NCBI GenBank assembly: GCA_020639295.1
Contig: JACKGY010000003.1
Location: 124,001-188,000 of the forward strand
Length of the DNA: 64,000 nt
Source of the DNA: Planctomycetota bacterium
Lineage (GTDB): Bacteria > Planctomycetota > GCA-002687715 > DRQF01
Direction: 5' to 3'
Both the position numbers and the translations under genes were made by a program. The notes under the pieces are model-generated. The model did no database searches. It had not been told where the DNA came from and saw only the letters and a program-made list of their open reading frames with translations. Positions 46,680 to 59,313 of the stretch are shown here, piece after piece. Every line of letters begins with the position of its first letter. The first letter of the stretch is position 1.

Positions 46680-47127
46680 CGTCGCCGCCCTCGTCCTCGA
46701 GCCATCGGTCGCCCTCGGGCGCGACCGCGAAGAGGTCACGGAAGTCGTCGGGAATCGGGGTGGCGCGATCGTCGGCATCGGCGAAGCACATCACCACCCG
46801 GGCGCGCGCGCGCAGGAGACCATCCTCGGCCCGGCGGACCGCCTGGCGGAAGACGACGCTCGACCGGCCCATGTGGGCGCAACGGATGCTCAGCTCGACC
46901 TCCTCGTCGGCCAGGGCCGCGCTCTTGAAGTCGCAGTCCAGCTTCACGATCACGAACCAGGCCCGGCAGTGTTCCGGATACCAGTCGTAGTCGCGGCCCT
47001 GGCTGCGCAGGAAGCGCTCGCGGACCTCCTCGAACCAGTTGACGTAGACGCCGTTGTTCACGTGCAGGTAGCGATCCAGCTCGTAGGACCGGACGCGCCA
47101 GCGCATCGAGTGGCGATCTCGTTTCAT
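46672..47127 (-). CDS. Hot-dog fold acyl-CoA thioesterase (YbgC/FatA-like)
   Basis: The 151-residue protein has the 4-hydroxybenzoyl-CoA thioesterase-type start: RSYELDRYLHVNNGVYVNWFEE split over two lines, with the Asp and HVNN around the long helix, then VREFL-like residues and strands VIVKLDCDFKSAALADE and VFRQAVRRA. It would cleave acyl-CoA or acyl-ACP thioesters in the cytoplasm. ATG at 47127 has GAGGAG seven bases upstream and overlaps the preceding gene's stop (ATGA). The neighbours suggest work on a particular acyl or methylthio metabolite, but the substrate is not evident. Confidence 0.85.
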   Translation of the reverse strand: MKRDRHSMRWRVRSYELDRYLHVNNGVYVNWFEEVRERFLRSQGRDYDWYPEHCRAWFVIVKLDCDFKSAALADEEVELSIRCAHMGRSSVVFRQAVRRAEDGLLRARARVVMCFADADDRATPIPDDFRDLFAVAPEGDRWLEDEGGDDA

Positions 47128-48119
47128 CGGGACTCCTCGAGCCAGCCATCGATCCGCGTCCGGGCCTGGCGCAGCGCGCTGACGATCTCCGCCTCGCGAT
47201 CGAGCGGGCAGAGCATGGTGCCGCAGCTCGGCGACAGCGCAAGTCGATCGACGAGTTCCTCTGGCCTCAGGCCACTTGATCGTTCGATTCGGCGCAGGAG
47301 GGGCAGGGGATCGTGATCGGCGCCCGTGGGGAAGGGCGCCACGATGCCGAGGCGGAGACGACCGCCGCCACGCAGGTAGTCGGCGAGGATCGGGGCCCCG
47401 GTCTCGAGCTCGGAGCCGAATCGCTGGGCGTCGAGCGAAAGCTCGTCGATCGGCAGACGCCGGAGCAGGTCGAGAGGGGGAGCCGAGCAGCAATGCAGGC
47501 CCGCGCGCGCGCCGCTCGCCCTGATCCCCTCCAGTACCGGTTCGAGGATGGCCACGATCTCGTCGCCGTGCTCGCGTGGACCGGGAAGACCGAGGACGGG
47601 TTCATCGAGGATGACGACGGCCCGGTCCGTCCCGGCCTTGAGCCCCTGCGCCAGGCGGCGGCCGATCTCGCCACACCAGCGGGCCAGGAGGCCATGATGT
47701 TCCGGGAAGGCCCAGAGCGGACGCGACCAGGAATCGCGCAGACTCTGCAGGATCGTGATCGGACCGGCGAACTGGTCCTTCAGGCCTCGACCCTCGCCTC
47801 GGTCGCCGAGCGCGGCGAGGAAGCGCCGCTGCGCCGCGAGGACCGGTAGGTCGTCGAGCGCCTCGAGGTCGAAGAAGCCGGCCAGGGTCTGATCGTCGGC
47901 GAGCCGATCGAGCTTGACGCCGAAGCCCGGATGCGCGGCCAGGGGCAAGCCCTCGGGCAGGCACTCCGCGAGCATTCCGCTGGCGCCGTCGCCCAGGGGA
48001 GGCTGGGGCCGGAAGACCTCGTCGTAGGAGTCCAGGACCCAATCGAGGGCCTCCTCGAGGCTTGCCTGGGGCAGACCACCGATGCCCACGAGAAGTGTTC
48101 CGTAAGCCCTGTTCCGCAT
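47124..48119 (-). CDS. MetE C-terminal/UROD-like zinc methyltransferase homologue
   Basis: The product is ~331 residues from the ATG at 48119 (MRNRAYGTLLVGIGGLPQ). It resembles the C-terminal catalytic half of cobalamin-independent methionine synthase: GIGGLP at the start, VVILDEPVLGLPG in the barrel, GLHCCSAPPLDLL with the HxC zinc pair (His209, Cys211), and LSPSCGTM with the last zinc Cys (299). The third ligand position appears to be Asp instead of Glu. It lacks the N-terminal half of MetE, as in archaeal-type short enzymes that use other methyl donors. Starts farther upstream (GTG/ATG near 48170) are possible. It leads a coupled operon with thioesterase and a small protein. Methyl donor and acceptor unknown. 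Confidence 0.72.
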   Translation of the reverse strand: MRNRAYGTLLVGIGGLPQASLEEALDWVLDSYDEVFRPQPPLGDGASGMLAECLPEGLPLAAHPGFGVKLDRLADDQTLAGFFDLEALDDLPVLAAQRRFLAALGDRGEGRGLKDQFAGPITILQSLRDSWSRPLWAFPEHHGLLARWCGEIGRRLAQGLKAGTDRAVVILDEPVLGLPGPREHGDEIVAILEPVLEGIRASGARAGLHCCSAPPLDLLRRLPIDELSLDAQRFGSELETGAPILADYLRGGGRLRLGIVAPFPTGADHDPLPLLRRIERSSGLRPEELVDRLALSPSCGTMLCPLDREAEIVSALRQARTRIDGWLEESR

Positions 48120-48255
48120 GAATCCCGTTAACAAGAAGAGTTCGCCCCCGACGACCATGGTCGGGCTGTCCCCGGCCCGGCTTAGCCTGCGGATTACCCC
48201 CTGAGCCGGGGGTGGGCGCCTGGCAGCGGAATCCGAGAGACTTCTCGGTGGACGA

Positions 48256-48283
48256 TTGACGACGCCCGAGAGTCTTGTAGGAT
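48256..48283 (+). promoter_or_regulatory. Sigma70-type promoter of nrdJ
   Basis: TTGACG at 48256-48261, a 16-base spacer, TAGGAT at 48278-48283. Predicted start near 48290. Confidence 0.55.
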
Positions 48284-48289
48284 CGGCAT

Positions 48290-48559
48290 CGCCCACTAGA
48301 TATTGGGGTGGCTTGGGGTGATGACCCCAGGGGGTCGAGAGGCCTCCGGTTTCTCCGGTCATGGTCCGAGGACCTGGCCGGAGCAAGTCCGGAAGGCGCT
48401 CGAAGGCCCGTGGTGCCGGTGTCCGACCGCCGGACTCGCTCGCTACTTTTTTTAGTTCGGGACCAAGCTGGATCGGGAGCCGCGGGGCACCCGCGTCCGG
48501 GGGGAGTGGCCGGAGCCTTGGCGGCCCCGGTGGGGATCTGGGTTTGGAAAGGGAATAGC
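48290..48559 (+). other. Long structured leader of nrdJ
   Basis: About 270 bases separate the predicted start and the nrdJ ATG without a credible gene. The part contains GTCC-GA-GGAC and several CCGG/TCCGG repeats able to pair. GTCCG-5-CGGAC at 48421-48435 is followed 11 bases later by seven T at 48447-48453, which hints at an attenuator. No B12 box (GCCACTG) or other known riboswitch core is visible. Confidence 0.4.
48293..48308 (+). promoter_or_regulatory. Candidate NrdR box
   Basis: CCACTAGATATTGGGG matches the NrdR consensus acaCwAtATaTwGtgt at 12 of 16 positions, including all six most conserved bases. It covers the first transcribed bases of the nrdJ promoter, a good place for repression. 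Usually two boxes stand ~31 bases apart; no clear partner was found. Confidence 0.5.
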
Positions 48560-51847
<3,288 letters not shown>

Positions 51848-51870
51848 TCGATCTCTGAGACGGGAGTCGG

Positions 51871-51894
51871 GCGGCGGGGCTTCGGCCCCGCCGC
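51871..51894 (+). terminator. GC hairpin with TTCG loop after nrdJ
   Basis: GCGGCGGGGC at 51871-51880 pairs perfectly with 51885-51894 around the stable tetraloop TTCG. No T run; it may only reduce read-through into dcd or protect the nrdJ mRNA end. Confidence 0.5.
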
Positions 51895-51913
51895 TCCTGC
51901 TCCAACCGAAGCC

Positions 51914-53041
51914 TTGTCCGACACCGCCCAGTCATTCAACGCCCTCAGCGGCGCGCTCACTACCGCGCTGATCCGGGAACTCGTCGCGCGCGGCCACGTC
52001 CTCTCGACCGCGGGAATCGCCGATCGGCAGTACCAGCCGGCCAGCCTCGACCTGACCCTGGCCGAGGAAGGTTACAAGCTGCCGGGATCGATCCTGCCGC
52101 TACGCAACGAGAAGGTCCGCGACGTCATCGCCGACTTCCGGGCCCGGCCGCTGGATCTCGGCCAGCCCTGCTACCTCGATCGTGGCGGCGTCTATCTGAT
52201 CCGCCTCAACGAGGCCCTGGACCTGCCTCCCGGGATCGGCGCCTACACCAACAACAAGAGCAGCACCGGTCGGATCGACCTGCAGACCCGGACCCTGAGC
52301 GACGGCAATCCCCGCTACGAGAAGCACAGTCGGGGCTATCGGGGTGAGCTCTGGATCGAGGTGATCCCGAAGTCCTTCGACGTGCGCGTGCGCGCCGGCG
52401 TCTCGCTCAACCAGGCGATCTTCTATGGCCAGCGCGCGATCCTCGGCGACGCGGAACTCGAAGGGCTGATGGCCAAGACGCCCTTGCTCTTCGACAAGGA
52501 GGGACGCGCGATCGGGCCGGGTGAGGCCGTGGTCGACCAGGGCCTGCTCATGGCCATCGATCTCGACCAGGAGGTGGTCGGCTACGTCGCCAAGAAGTCT
52601 CCCGATCCGATCATTCTCGACGTCGACGAGAAGGCCGATCCGCGCGACTTCTTCGATCCGATCGAACGACCGCGGCACCAGCGCCTGCTTCTGATGAAGG
52701 AGCACTTCTACATCCTGAGCACGCTCGAGTACGTGAGGGTGCCGACCGAGTACGCCGTCGAGATGCTGCCCTTCGAGACCACGGCGGGTGAGTTCCGTGC
52801 CCATTACGCCGGTTTCTTCGATCCCGGGTTCGGCTGGGGACGATCCGGGGAGGTGAAGGGCACGCCCGCCGTGCTCGAGGTCCGCCCCTACGACGACGAC
52901 CTGGTGCTTCGCCACGGCCAGCCGATCTGCAAGATGGCCTACGAGCGTCTCTGCGGTTCCACCGACCGGATCTACGGCGAGGGGCCGGTCAACCACTATG
53001 CCCACCAGCGTGGGCCGCGACTGTCCCGCTACTTCGGCTGA
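51914..53041 (+). CDS. dcd: 2'-deoxycytidine 5'-triphosphate deaminase, long two-domain form
   Basis: The 375-residue protein is the long DCD type with two beta-jelly-roll halves (~20-190 and ~200-370), about twice the E. coli Dcd. First-half marks are QYQPASLDLTLAEEGY and AYTNNKSSTGRIDLQTRTL, the KSSxGR block of the nucleotide site. SRGYRGELWIEVIPKSFDV and LNQAIFYGQRA follow. The second half has HFYILSTLEYVRVPTEYAV and GHEVRP-like VLEVRPYDDDLVLRHGQPI. It converts dCTP to dUTP for dTTP synthesis. The start is a TTG without a clear ribosome site; no ATG is near. It is 66 bases after nrdJ, a sensible functional pairing. Confidence 0.88.
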   Translation: MSDTAQSFNALSGALTTALIRELVARGHVLSTAGIADRQYQPASLDLTLAEEGYKLPGSILPLRNEKVRDVIADFRARPLDLGQPCYLDRGGVYLIRLNEALDLPPGIGAYTNNKSSTGRIDLQTRTLSDGNPRYEKHSRGYRGELWIEVIPKSFDVRVRAGVSLNQAIFYGQRAILGDAELEGLMAKTPLLFDKEGRAIGPGEAVVDQGLLMAIDLDQEVVGYVAKKSPDPIILDVDEKADPRDFFDPIERPRHQRLLLMKEHFYILSTLEYVRVPTEYAVEMLPFETTAGEFRAHYAGFFDPGFGWGRSGEVKGTPAVLEVRPYDDDLVLRHGQPICKMAYERLCGSTDRIYGEGPVNHYAHQRGPRLSRYFG

Positions 53042-53044
53042 GTC

Positions 53045-54430
53045 TCAGGGCTGGTCGGCCCAGTGGGCCTCGACCGCGAGCGGCAGGGTGACGATGAACT
53101 CGCTCCCCTGATCACGCTTCGGTCCCAGCTGGACCCGGCCGCGATGCTCCTCGACGACCTCCCGGACGACGCTCAGGCCGATGCCGTTGTTTTCGCCGGG
53201 CGACTTGGTGCTGAAGTAGCGGTCGAAGATCCGCTCGCGGAATTCGTCCGGAATGCCGACCCCGTCATCGATGACTTGGAGCTGGGCGGAACCGTCCCGG
53301 ACGGCGAGGCGGACCGAGATCACGCCGCCGCGTGGCATGGCCTCGGCGGCATTGAGCAGCAGGTTGACCAGGACTCGCTGCAGGCGGACGCGGTCGCCCT
53401 CGATGGCCGCCTCCGGGGCGAGGTTGTCGAAGACCAGCTTGATGTTGGCGCGCAGCGTCGGCTTGATCAGGTCGACCGTATCCTCGACCAGCTCGGCCAG
53501 GGTCAGGATCTGGGTCTTGAGGGGCTCCGACCGGCTGGGGCCCGAGAGCGCGCGCACGAGCTCGAAGGCGCTCGCGCCCGCCCTGGAGATCGAGAGCAGG
53601 TTCTCCCGGTGCTGGAGGTCGAGCTCGAAGCTCAAGAGTTCGGCCTGTCCGGTGATGATCTGCAGGAAGTTCCTGAGGTCGTGGGCCGCGGCGCGACGCG
53701 AGTCGCTGGTCTCGCCCCCGGCCTCGAGGCCCTGGATCGGGGTCGCGATCGTGCGGGCCGAGGCCAGCGCCGATTCCTCTTCGGGGGAAGGTTCCGAGCC
53801 GGTCGGCTCGAGCACGACGCTCACCCCGGCCGGATGTCCCTGGTCGGGATCGAGCCAGCGCTGAGCCCCCCAGTCGAGTTCGACCGCTTCCCCGGCCCAG
53901 ATCGTGGTCTCGGAGCGGTCGGAGTGGATCGCCCCGTCTGCCTGCAGGGCCTGGCGCCAGGCGCGCTCGATCACCGTGCGGGGGAGATTGCCGATCGTGG
54001 CCACGCGTCGGCCGACGATCTCCTCGCGCAGGCAGCCCGAGCGGAAGAGGAAGCTGTCGCTGCAATCGAGGATGACCGCCTGGTCGTCCAGGAGCACGGT
54101 CGGGTGGCTGGCCTGATCGAGCAGGAGCCGGAACTGGCCGAGGCGCCGAGAGGCCTCCGACGTGCGTGCCGTCGACTCGATGTCGTAGGCGAGGGTCGCC
54201 CAGAGCACCGGCAGGAGCACGCGCAGCATGTCGCCCAGCCGGTCGGCGCTCTCATGGCCACGCCATTGCAGGTAATCACAGAGATGGAGCAGGGCGGCGA
54301 TTCCCGCCAGCGCCAGGAGCAGGGGCCCCATGCGGCCCAGTCGGCGACGCCGCGTCGGCAGGACGATCTGGGCGGCCGCCGCGAGGGCGACGACGAGACC
54401 GATCGCCTCGATCCAGGCGGTGACGCTCAT
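53045..54430 (-). CDS. Membrane histidine kinase with PAS domain
   Basis: The 461-residue kinase has three N-terminal membrane segments (~5-24, 34-53, 66-83), a PAS-like domain (~100-210; LLLDQASHPTVLLDDQAVIL), the DHp His250 in AAAHDLRNFLQIITGQ and an ATPase domain (~350-455) with VLVNLLLNAAEAM, DDGVGIPDEF, FDRYFSTK and NGIGLSVVREVVEE. There is no large periplasmic sensor, so it should sense the membrane or a partner protein. Its ATG overlaps the stop of the small membrane protein gene upstream by four bases. No response regulator gene adjoins it. Confidence 0.88.
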   Translation of the reverse strand: MSVTAWIEAIGLVVALAAAAQIVLPTRRRRLGRMGPLLLALAGIAALLHLCDYLQWRGHESADRLGDMLRVLLPVLWATLAYDIESTARTSEASRRLGQFRLLLDQASHPTVLLDDQAVILDCSDSFLFRSGCLREEIVGRRVATIGNLPRTVIERAWRQALQADGAIHSDRSETTIWAGEAVELDWGAQRWLDPDQGHPAGVSVVLEPTGSEPSPEEESALASARTIATPIQGLEAGGETSDSRRAAAHDLRNFLQIITGQAELLSFELDLQHRENLLSISRAGASAFELVRALSGPSRSEPLKTQILTLAELVEDTVDLIKPTLRANIKLVFDNLAPEAAIEGDRVRLQRVLVNLLLNAAEAMPRGGVISVRLAVRDGSAQLQVIDDGVGIPDEFRERIFDRYFSTKSPGENNGIGLSVVREVVEEHRGRVQLGPKRDQGSEFIVTLPLAVEAHWADQP

Positions 54431-54711
54431 CGGAGGGCGCTCCGTCGTCGGGCCTGTCGGATCCACAGGAAGAGCAGGACGGAGTGGCCGAGATAGGCGA
54501 GATGCTCGACGATGTTGACCGCCGCCGCCGCCGGTTCGGGCAGGATCTCCTCGACGTTCGTGGCCGCGAGCGCGACCACCAGGGCGAGGATCGCCAGCGT
54601 GGCCAGGCCACGCGCCGGGCCGATCAGGTCGCGCACCCTCCAGAAGAGAACCAGCGCGACCAGGGCGACGGCGAAGACCAGGATCTCGCGATCCTCGAAG
54701 ACCAGGAACAT
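54427..54711 (-). CDS. 94-residue three-segment membrane protein coupled to histidine kinase
   Basis: The small protein has segments at ~7-24 (ILVFAVALVALVLFWRV), ~35-52 (LATLAILALVVALAATN) and ~66-84 (IVEHLAYLGHSVLLFLWI), ending in a basic tail. Its three-segment layout is like the membrane part of the kinase encoded directly downstream, with which it overlaps by four bases. GGGGAGG stands seven bases before the ATG at 54711. No family recognised. It may be a sensing partner or a split-off membrane domain of the kinase. Confidence 0.72.
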   Translation of the reverse strand: MFLVFEDREILVFAVALVALVLFWRVRDLIGPARGLATLAILALVVALAATNVEEILPEPAAAAVNIVEHLAYLGHSVLLFLWIRQARRRSALR

Positions 54712-54811
54712 GGCGCTTCCTCCCCACCAAGACTAATTGGGAGCCCGGCCAGATGCCAGCATCCAGGCCGCTTTCGTCTGGCGGGGCCGAGACGAACGGG
54801 ATCGAGTCGCC

Positions 54812-55339
54812 TTAGTCTTCCTTCTCGATCGAGATGTCGTCCTCGGTTCCCGGAATTCCGTCCTCGCCCGGGGAACGGACCTCGAAGCCCCGCGGGAGCT
54901 TCCGGTAGAGGATCGGCTGGCCCCAGGCGTCCTCGGGTTTGCCGATGACGGCGGGGAAGTCCGCGGTCGCCGGATAGTCGCCGGTTCGATCCCGGTGTTC
55001 GATGAGCTGGTTGTGGACCTCGAGCAGGGTTCCGCCGGTGGTCCCCGTCCGTTCCATGCTGACCGACGCGTCGCCGAGATCCAGGAGCCCGCGGAGCATC
55101 GTGAGGCCCATGATCAGGAAGAAGATCGACCCGGCGATTCCGACCACGGATCCGGCGATGGCGAGCCCACGCGGCGCCTTGCCGAGGCCGAGCATGCTGA
55201 TCAGAGCGCCGAGGGGGCAGAGGAGCCCGAAGGTGAAGATGGCTCCGACCAGGGAAACGACCAAACCGACCATGCCGAGCGTGTTCCCGGACGAGGACTG
55301 CGAACGGTCAAACCGATCTTCGTCGGCAAACGGACTCAT
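54812..55339 (-). CDS. Membrane protein with T2SS GspG-like C-terminal domain
   Basis: The 175-residue product starts at the ATG at 55339 with GGGAGGG seven bases upstream, a strong site. A short Ser-rich N-terminus leads to two or three hydrophobic segments (~20-45, 48-62, 65-88) with a GXG-rich pattern like DUF4190 proteins. The exported C-terminal part (~90-175) reads TGDYPATADFPAVIGKPEDA, WGQPILYRKLPRGFEV and SPGEDGIPGTEDDI, the typical type II secretion major pseudopilin pattern with its calcium-site loop. It lacks a prepilin peptidase cleavage site. Function unknown; a membrane-anchored use of the pseudopilin domain is inferred. Confidence 0.75.
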   Translation of the reverse strand: MSPFADEDRFDRSQSSSGNTLGMVGLVVSLVGAIFTFGLLCPLGALISMLGLGKAPRGLAIAGSVVGIAGSIFFLIMGLTMLRGLLDLGDASVSMERTGTTGGTLLEVHNQLIEHRDRTGDYPATADFPAVIGKPEDAWGQPILYRKLPRGFEVRSPGEDGIPGTEDDISIEKED

Positions 55340-55503
55340 GTGTTTCCCTCCCCGGGGCCACTCCGACACCGCTGTCGATCCCTCGGTCCCCTCCGTCCCG
55401 ACGGCCGGCTACTACTCGAAGGTGATGAACCATGCCGGCTCGGATGTCAAGAACCGGGCGAGACCGATCGATCCCGAGTGGCATCGGGAACCCGGACGCG
55501 GAC

Positions 55504-56913
55504 TCAGGGCCGCGCGGCTCGGAGTTCGGAGGCGATCACCTCGTGGCGCTGCTCGAGTTCGGCGATGCGCTGCCGCCGCTCGGCCAGCGTCTTCGGGTTG
55601 GGCTTGCGTCCGGCCAGCAGCTTGTCGAGGGACTTCCGTTCCTTGACCAGATCCTTCTCGATCTTCACCAGCTCGGCGATGCGGGACTTCAGCTTCTCGA
55701 TCGTGATGGCGACGCGTGCGCGGGCATCGTCGTCCAGCGCCTCGAGCAGTTTCGCCTGGAGCGAGGCCTCGCGTGGCGCCGTGCCGGTGAAGGAGGCGAC
55801 GAGCGCGCCCTCGGCGTCGAACACGAGCAGGATCGGCGCCGACTTCTCGGCGAAGAATCCGGCCCTGTCCGCCTCGATCCGACCGAGGTCGAGGCGCAGG
55901 CATTCGAACTCGCGCAGGACCGCCGGGACCTCGCAGGCGGCCGGGAAACGGAAGAGATCGGCGTCCGCCTTGGCCGAGATCGTGGCGGCCTTGGTGGGTT
56001 TGTCGTTCTCCGTCGCCAGGGATTGGCCATAGATGAAGACCGGGCGCTTCTCGCCGCGGCCCTCGAGCCAGCCGCTGCTGGCGAGGAAGTCCGCCAGCTC
56101 TTCCTTCTTGCGCGGTGCCGCCCCGTCGAGCCGGAGGTCCCGCCAGGAGACGGCGCCGAGACCCCGTCGCCCTTCGGCGAAGCGCGCGACCGTCCCCAGC
56201 CAGGCCGCGAGCGGCTTCACCATCGACTCGATGCTGGGGACGTGCGGTTGCTTCTCGAGGACCACCTGTTCCACGAGGGCGCCGACCTTCTCGAGCAGCG
56301 GGCGGTTGGCATTCGCGGTGGCGAGGTTCTGGTCGTTCTCGCCGTTGAGCAGCAGCACCGGGTAGCCGGCCGCGACCTCCAGCTTGCACTGGCCGTCCTG
56401 GCGGGGGCCGGCGGCGATGATGGCGTAGCCGGCGTAGCGATCCCGCGCGGCCTCGACGAAGCCGTAGAAGTTGACGCCCCAGCCGCCCATGGACAGGCCG
56501 CTCAGGATGACCTGGTCCTGATCGATGCCGTAGGCCTCGTCGACCTGCTTTCTCACCTGCTCGATCAGCGCGACCATCTTCTCCGTCGTGTTCGGGTCGT
56601 TGCGGATGCCCTGCGCGCCGGCGTCCTCCTGCGCTCCGTAGGGGAGTCCGACGATGATGTAGCCCTTGTTGCCGGTCGCGGACTTCCAGGGCCAGGACGT
56701 GGGACTGCCGCCGGACCCATGCATGAAGAAGATGAGCGGCAGGCGCTTGCCGCGCACCCAGTCGGAGGGGATGGCGATGACCCCCGGCGCCGAGGAACCG
56801 GGGATCTGCAGGGCGCCCTCCTGACCCGCTGCGACGAGCTCCTGCGCCGGCAGGGTTGGCGCCAGGACGACACCGACGATGAACCAGATCGTGATGATGA
56901 TCGCGGATCGCAT
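55504..56913 (-). CDS. Secreted alpha/beta hydrolase with C-terminal coiled coil
   Basis: The 469-residue protein starts at the ATG at 56913 with a GGGGGG tract upstream and has a signal peptide (AIIITIWFIVGVVLAPTLPAQ, about 25 residues, given here in part). Residues ~30-240 are an esterase/PHB-depolymerase-type hydrolase: LPLIFFMHGSGGSPTSW (oxyanion region), ILSGLSMGGWG with the nucleophile Ser, PVLLLNGENDQN with a likely acid and KQPHVPS with a likely His. Residues ~245-385 form a domain with FIYGQSLATENDKP and PILLVFDAEGALV, perhaps thioredoxin-like but without CxxC. The last ~75 residues are a charged coiled coil. Substrate unknown. Divergent from the kinase/FGE-like gene. Confidence 0.8.
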   Translation of the reverse strand: MRSAIIITIWFIVGVVLAPTLPAQELVAAGQEGALQIPGSSAPGVIAIPSDWVRGKRLPLIFFMHGSGGSPTSWPWKSATGNKGYIIVGLPYGAQEDAGAQGIRNDPNTTEKMVALIEQVRKQVDEAYGIDQDQVILSGLSMGGWGVNFYGFVEAARDRYAGYAIIAAGPRQDGQCKLEVAAGYPVLLLNGENDQNLATANANRPLLEKVGALVEQVVLEKQPHVPSIESMVKPLAAWLGTVARFAEGRRGLGAVSWRDLRLDGAAPRKKEELADFLASSGWLEGRGEKRPVFIYGQSLATENDKPTKAATISAKADADLFRFPAACEVPAVLREFECLRLDLGRIEADRAGFFAEKSAPILLVFDAEGALVASFTGTAPREASLQAKLLEALDDDARARVAITIEKLKSRIAELVKIEKDLVKERKSLDKLLAGRKPNPKTLAERRQRIAELEQRHEVIASELRAARP

Positions 56914-57353
56914 GCTTCGCCCCCCGCTGCTGGACCGGGCGCCGGGTTCCGCGTCGATCCCGGCGCTGGTCATCAAGCTAAGCCTGACCGATCGTGGCGG
57001 CAAGCATCCTCGATCAGGGCGTTCTCACCGGATCGAAGCGCGCGCCATCGTCGGCTCGCTCGAGTTCGACCGCCTCCCTCGCCGTCGTCCCGGTGCAGAT
57101 CCGGGGCCCTGCATTGCGTGACTCGGGCAGGAGTGGTCTGCGACCTTGGTGACGGCGTCGAGGGCAGGTTGGCGCGAGCATCTCCAGCCTGGCCTCGTCG
57201 CGGCGCCGTCGATCTCGTTCTCGTCCCGGTCGGTCACGGAATCGGCCGCGAGAAGCCGGCAATCTCGTCACCCGCGTTCACCTTTCGCCAGGGGCATGGC
57301 AGGATCTGGCGAGACCCCTGCGGCCCGCGGGCCACCCAGCCTAGGACCTGGAC
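56914..57353. other. 440-base divergent intergenic region, nothing recognised
   Basis: This stretch separates the hydrolase gene and the kinase fusion gene. No open frame in it looks like protein, and no clear promoter or RNA gene was found, though promoters for both genes must lie here. Confidence 0.5.
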
Positions 57354-59147
<1,794 letters not shown>

Positions 59148-59313
59148 TCGCTCCGATCCGGCCTTCCCGGTTCCGCGCTGCTGCGCCGCCCGCATCGGTG
59201 ATTCACTCGCGTGACGCCGAAGGAAAGCCGCCCCGCCAGGCCGGGCCCGGCAGGGCGATTCGCGCGGGTCCATGACGAGGTCGGGGCCCTCGGCGCGCGC
59301 CGCGACCGCGTCG

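Noticed and set aside
48120..48559. Cobalamin riboswitch for nrdJ or the MetE-like gene
   Set aside because: The B12 box and the conserved core segments were not found on either strand.
54987..55460. TTGACA on the minus strand near 55450 as promoter of the GspG-like gene
   Set aside because: The -35 box is perfect but no acceptable -10 box lies at 15-19 bases.
57014..57271. Small minus-strand frame between the hydrolase and kinase genes
   Set aside because: Arg/Pro-rich translation without pattern or ribosome site; typical non-coding GC-rich frame.
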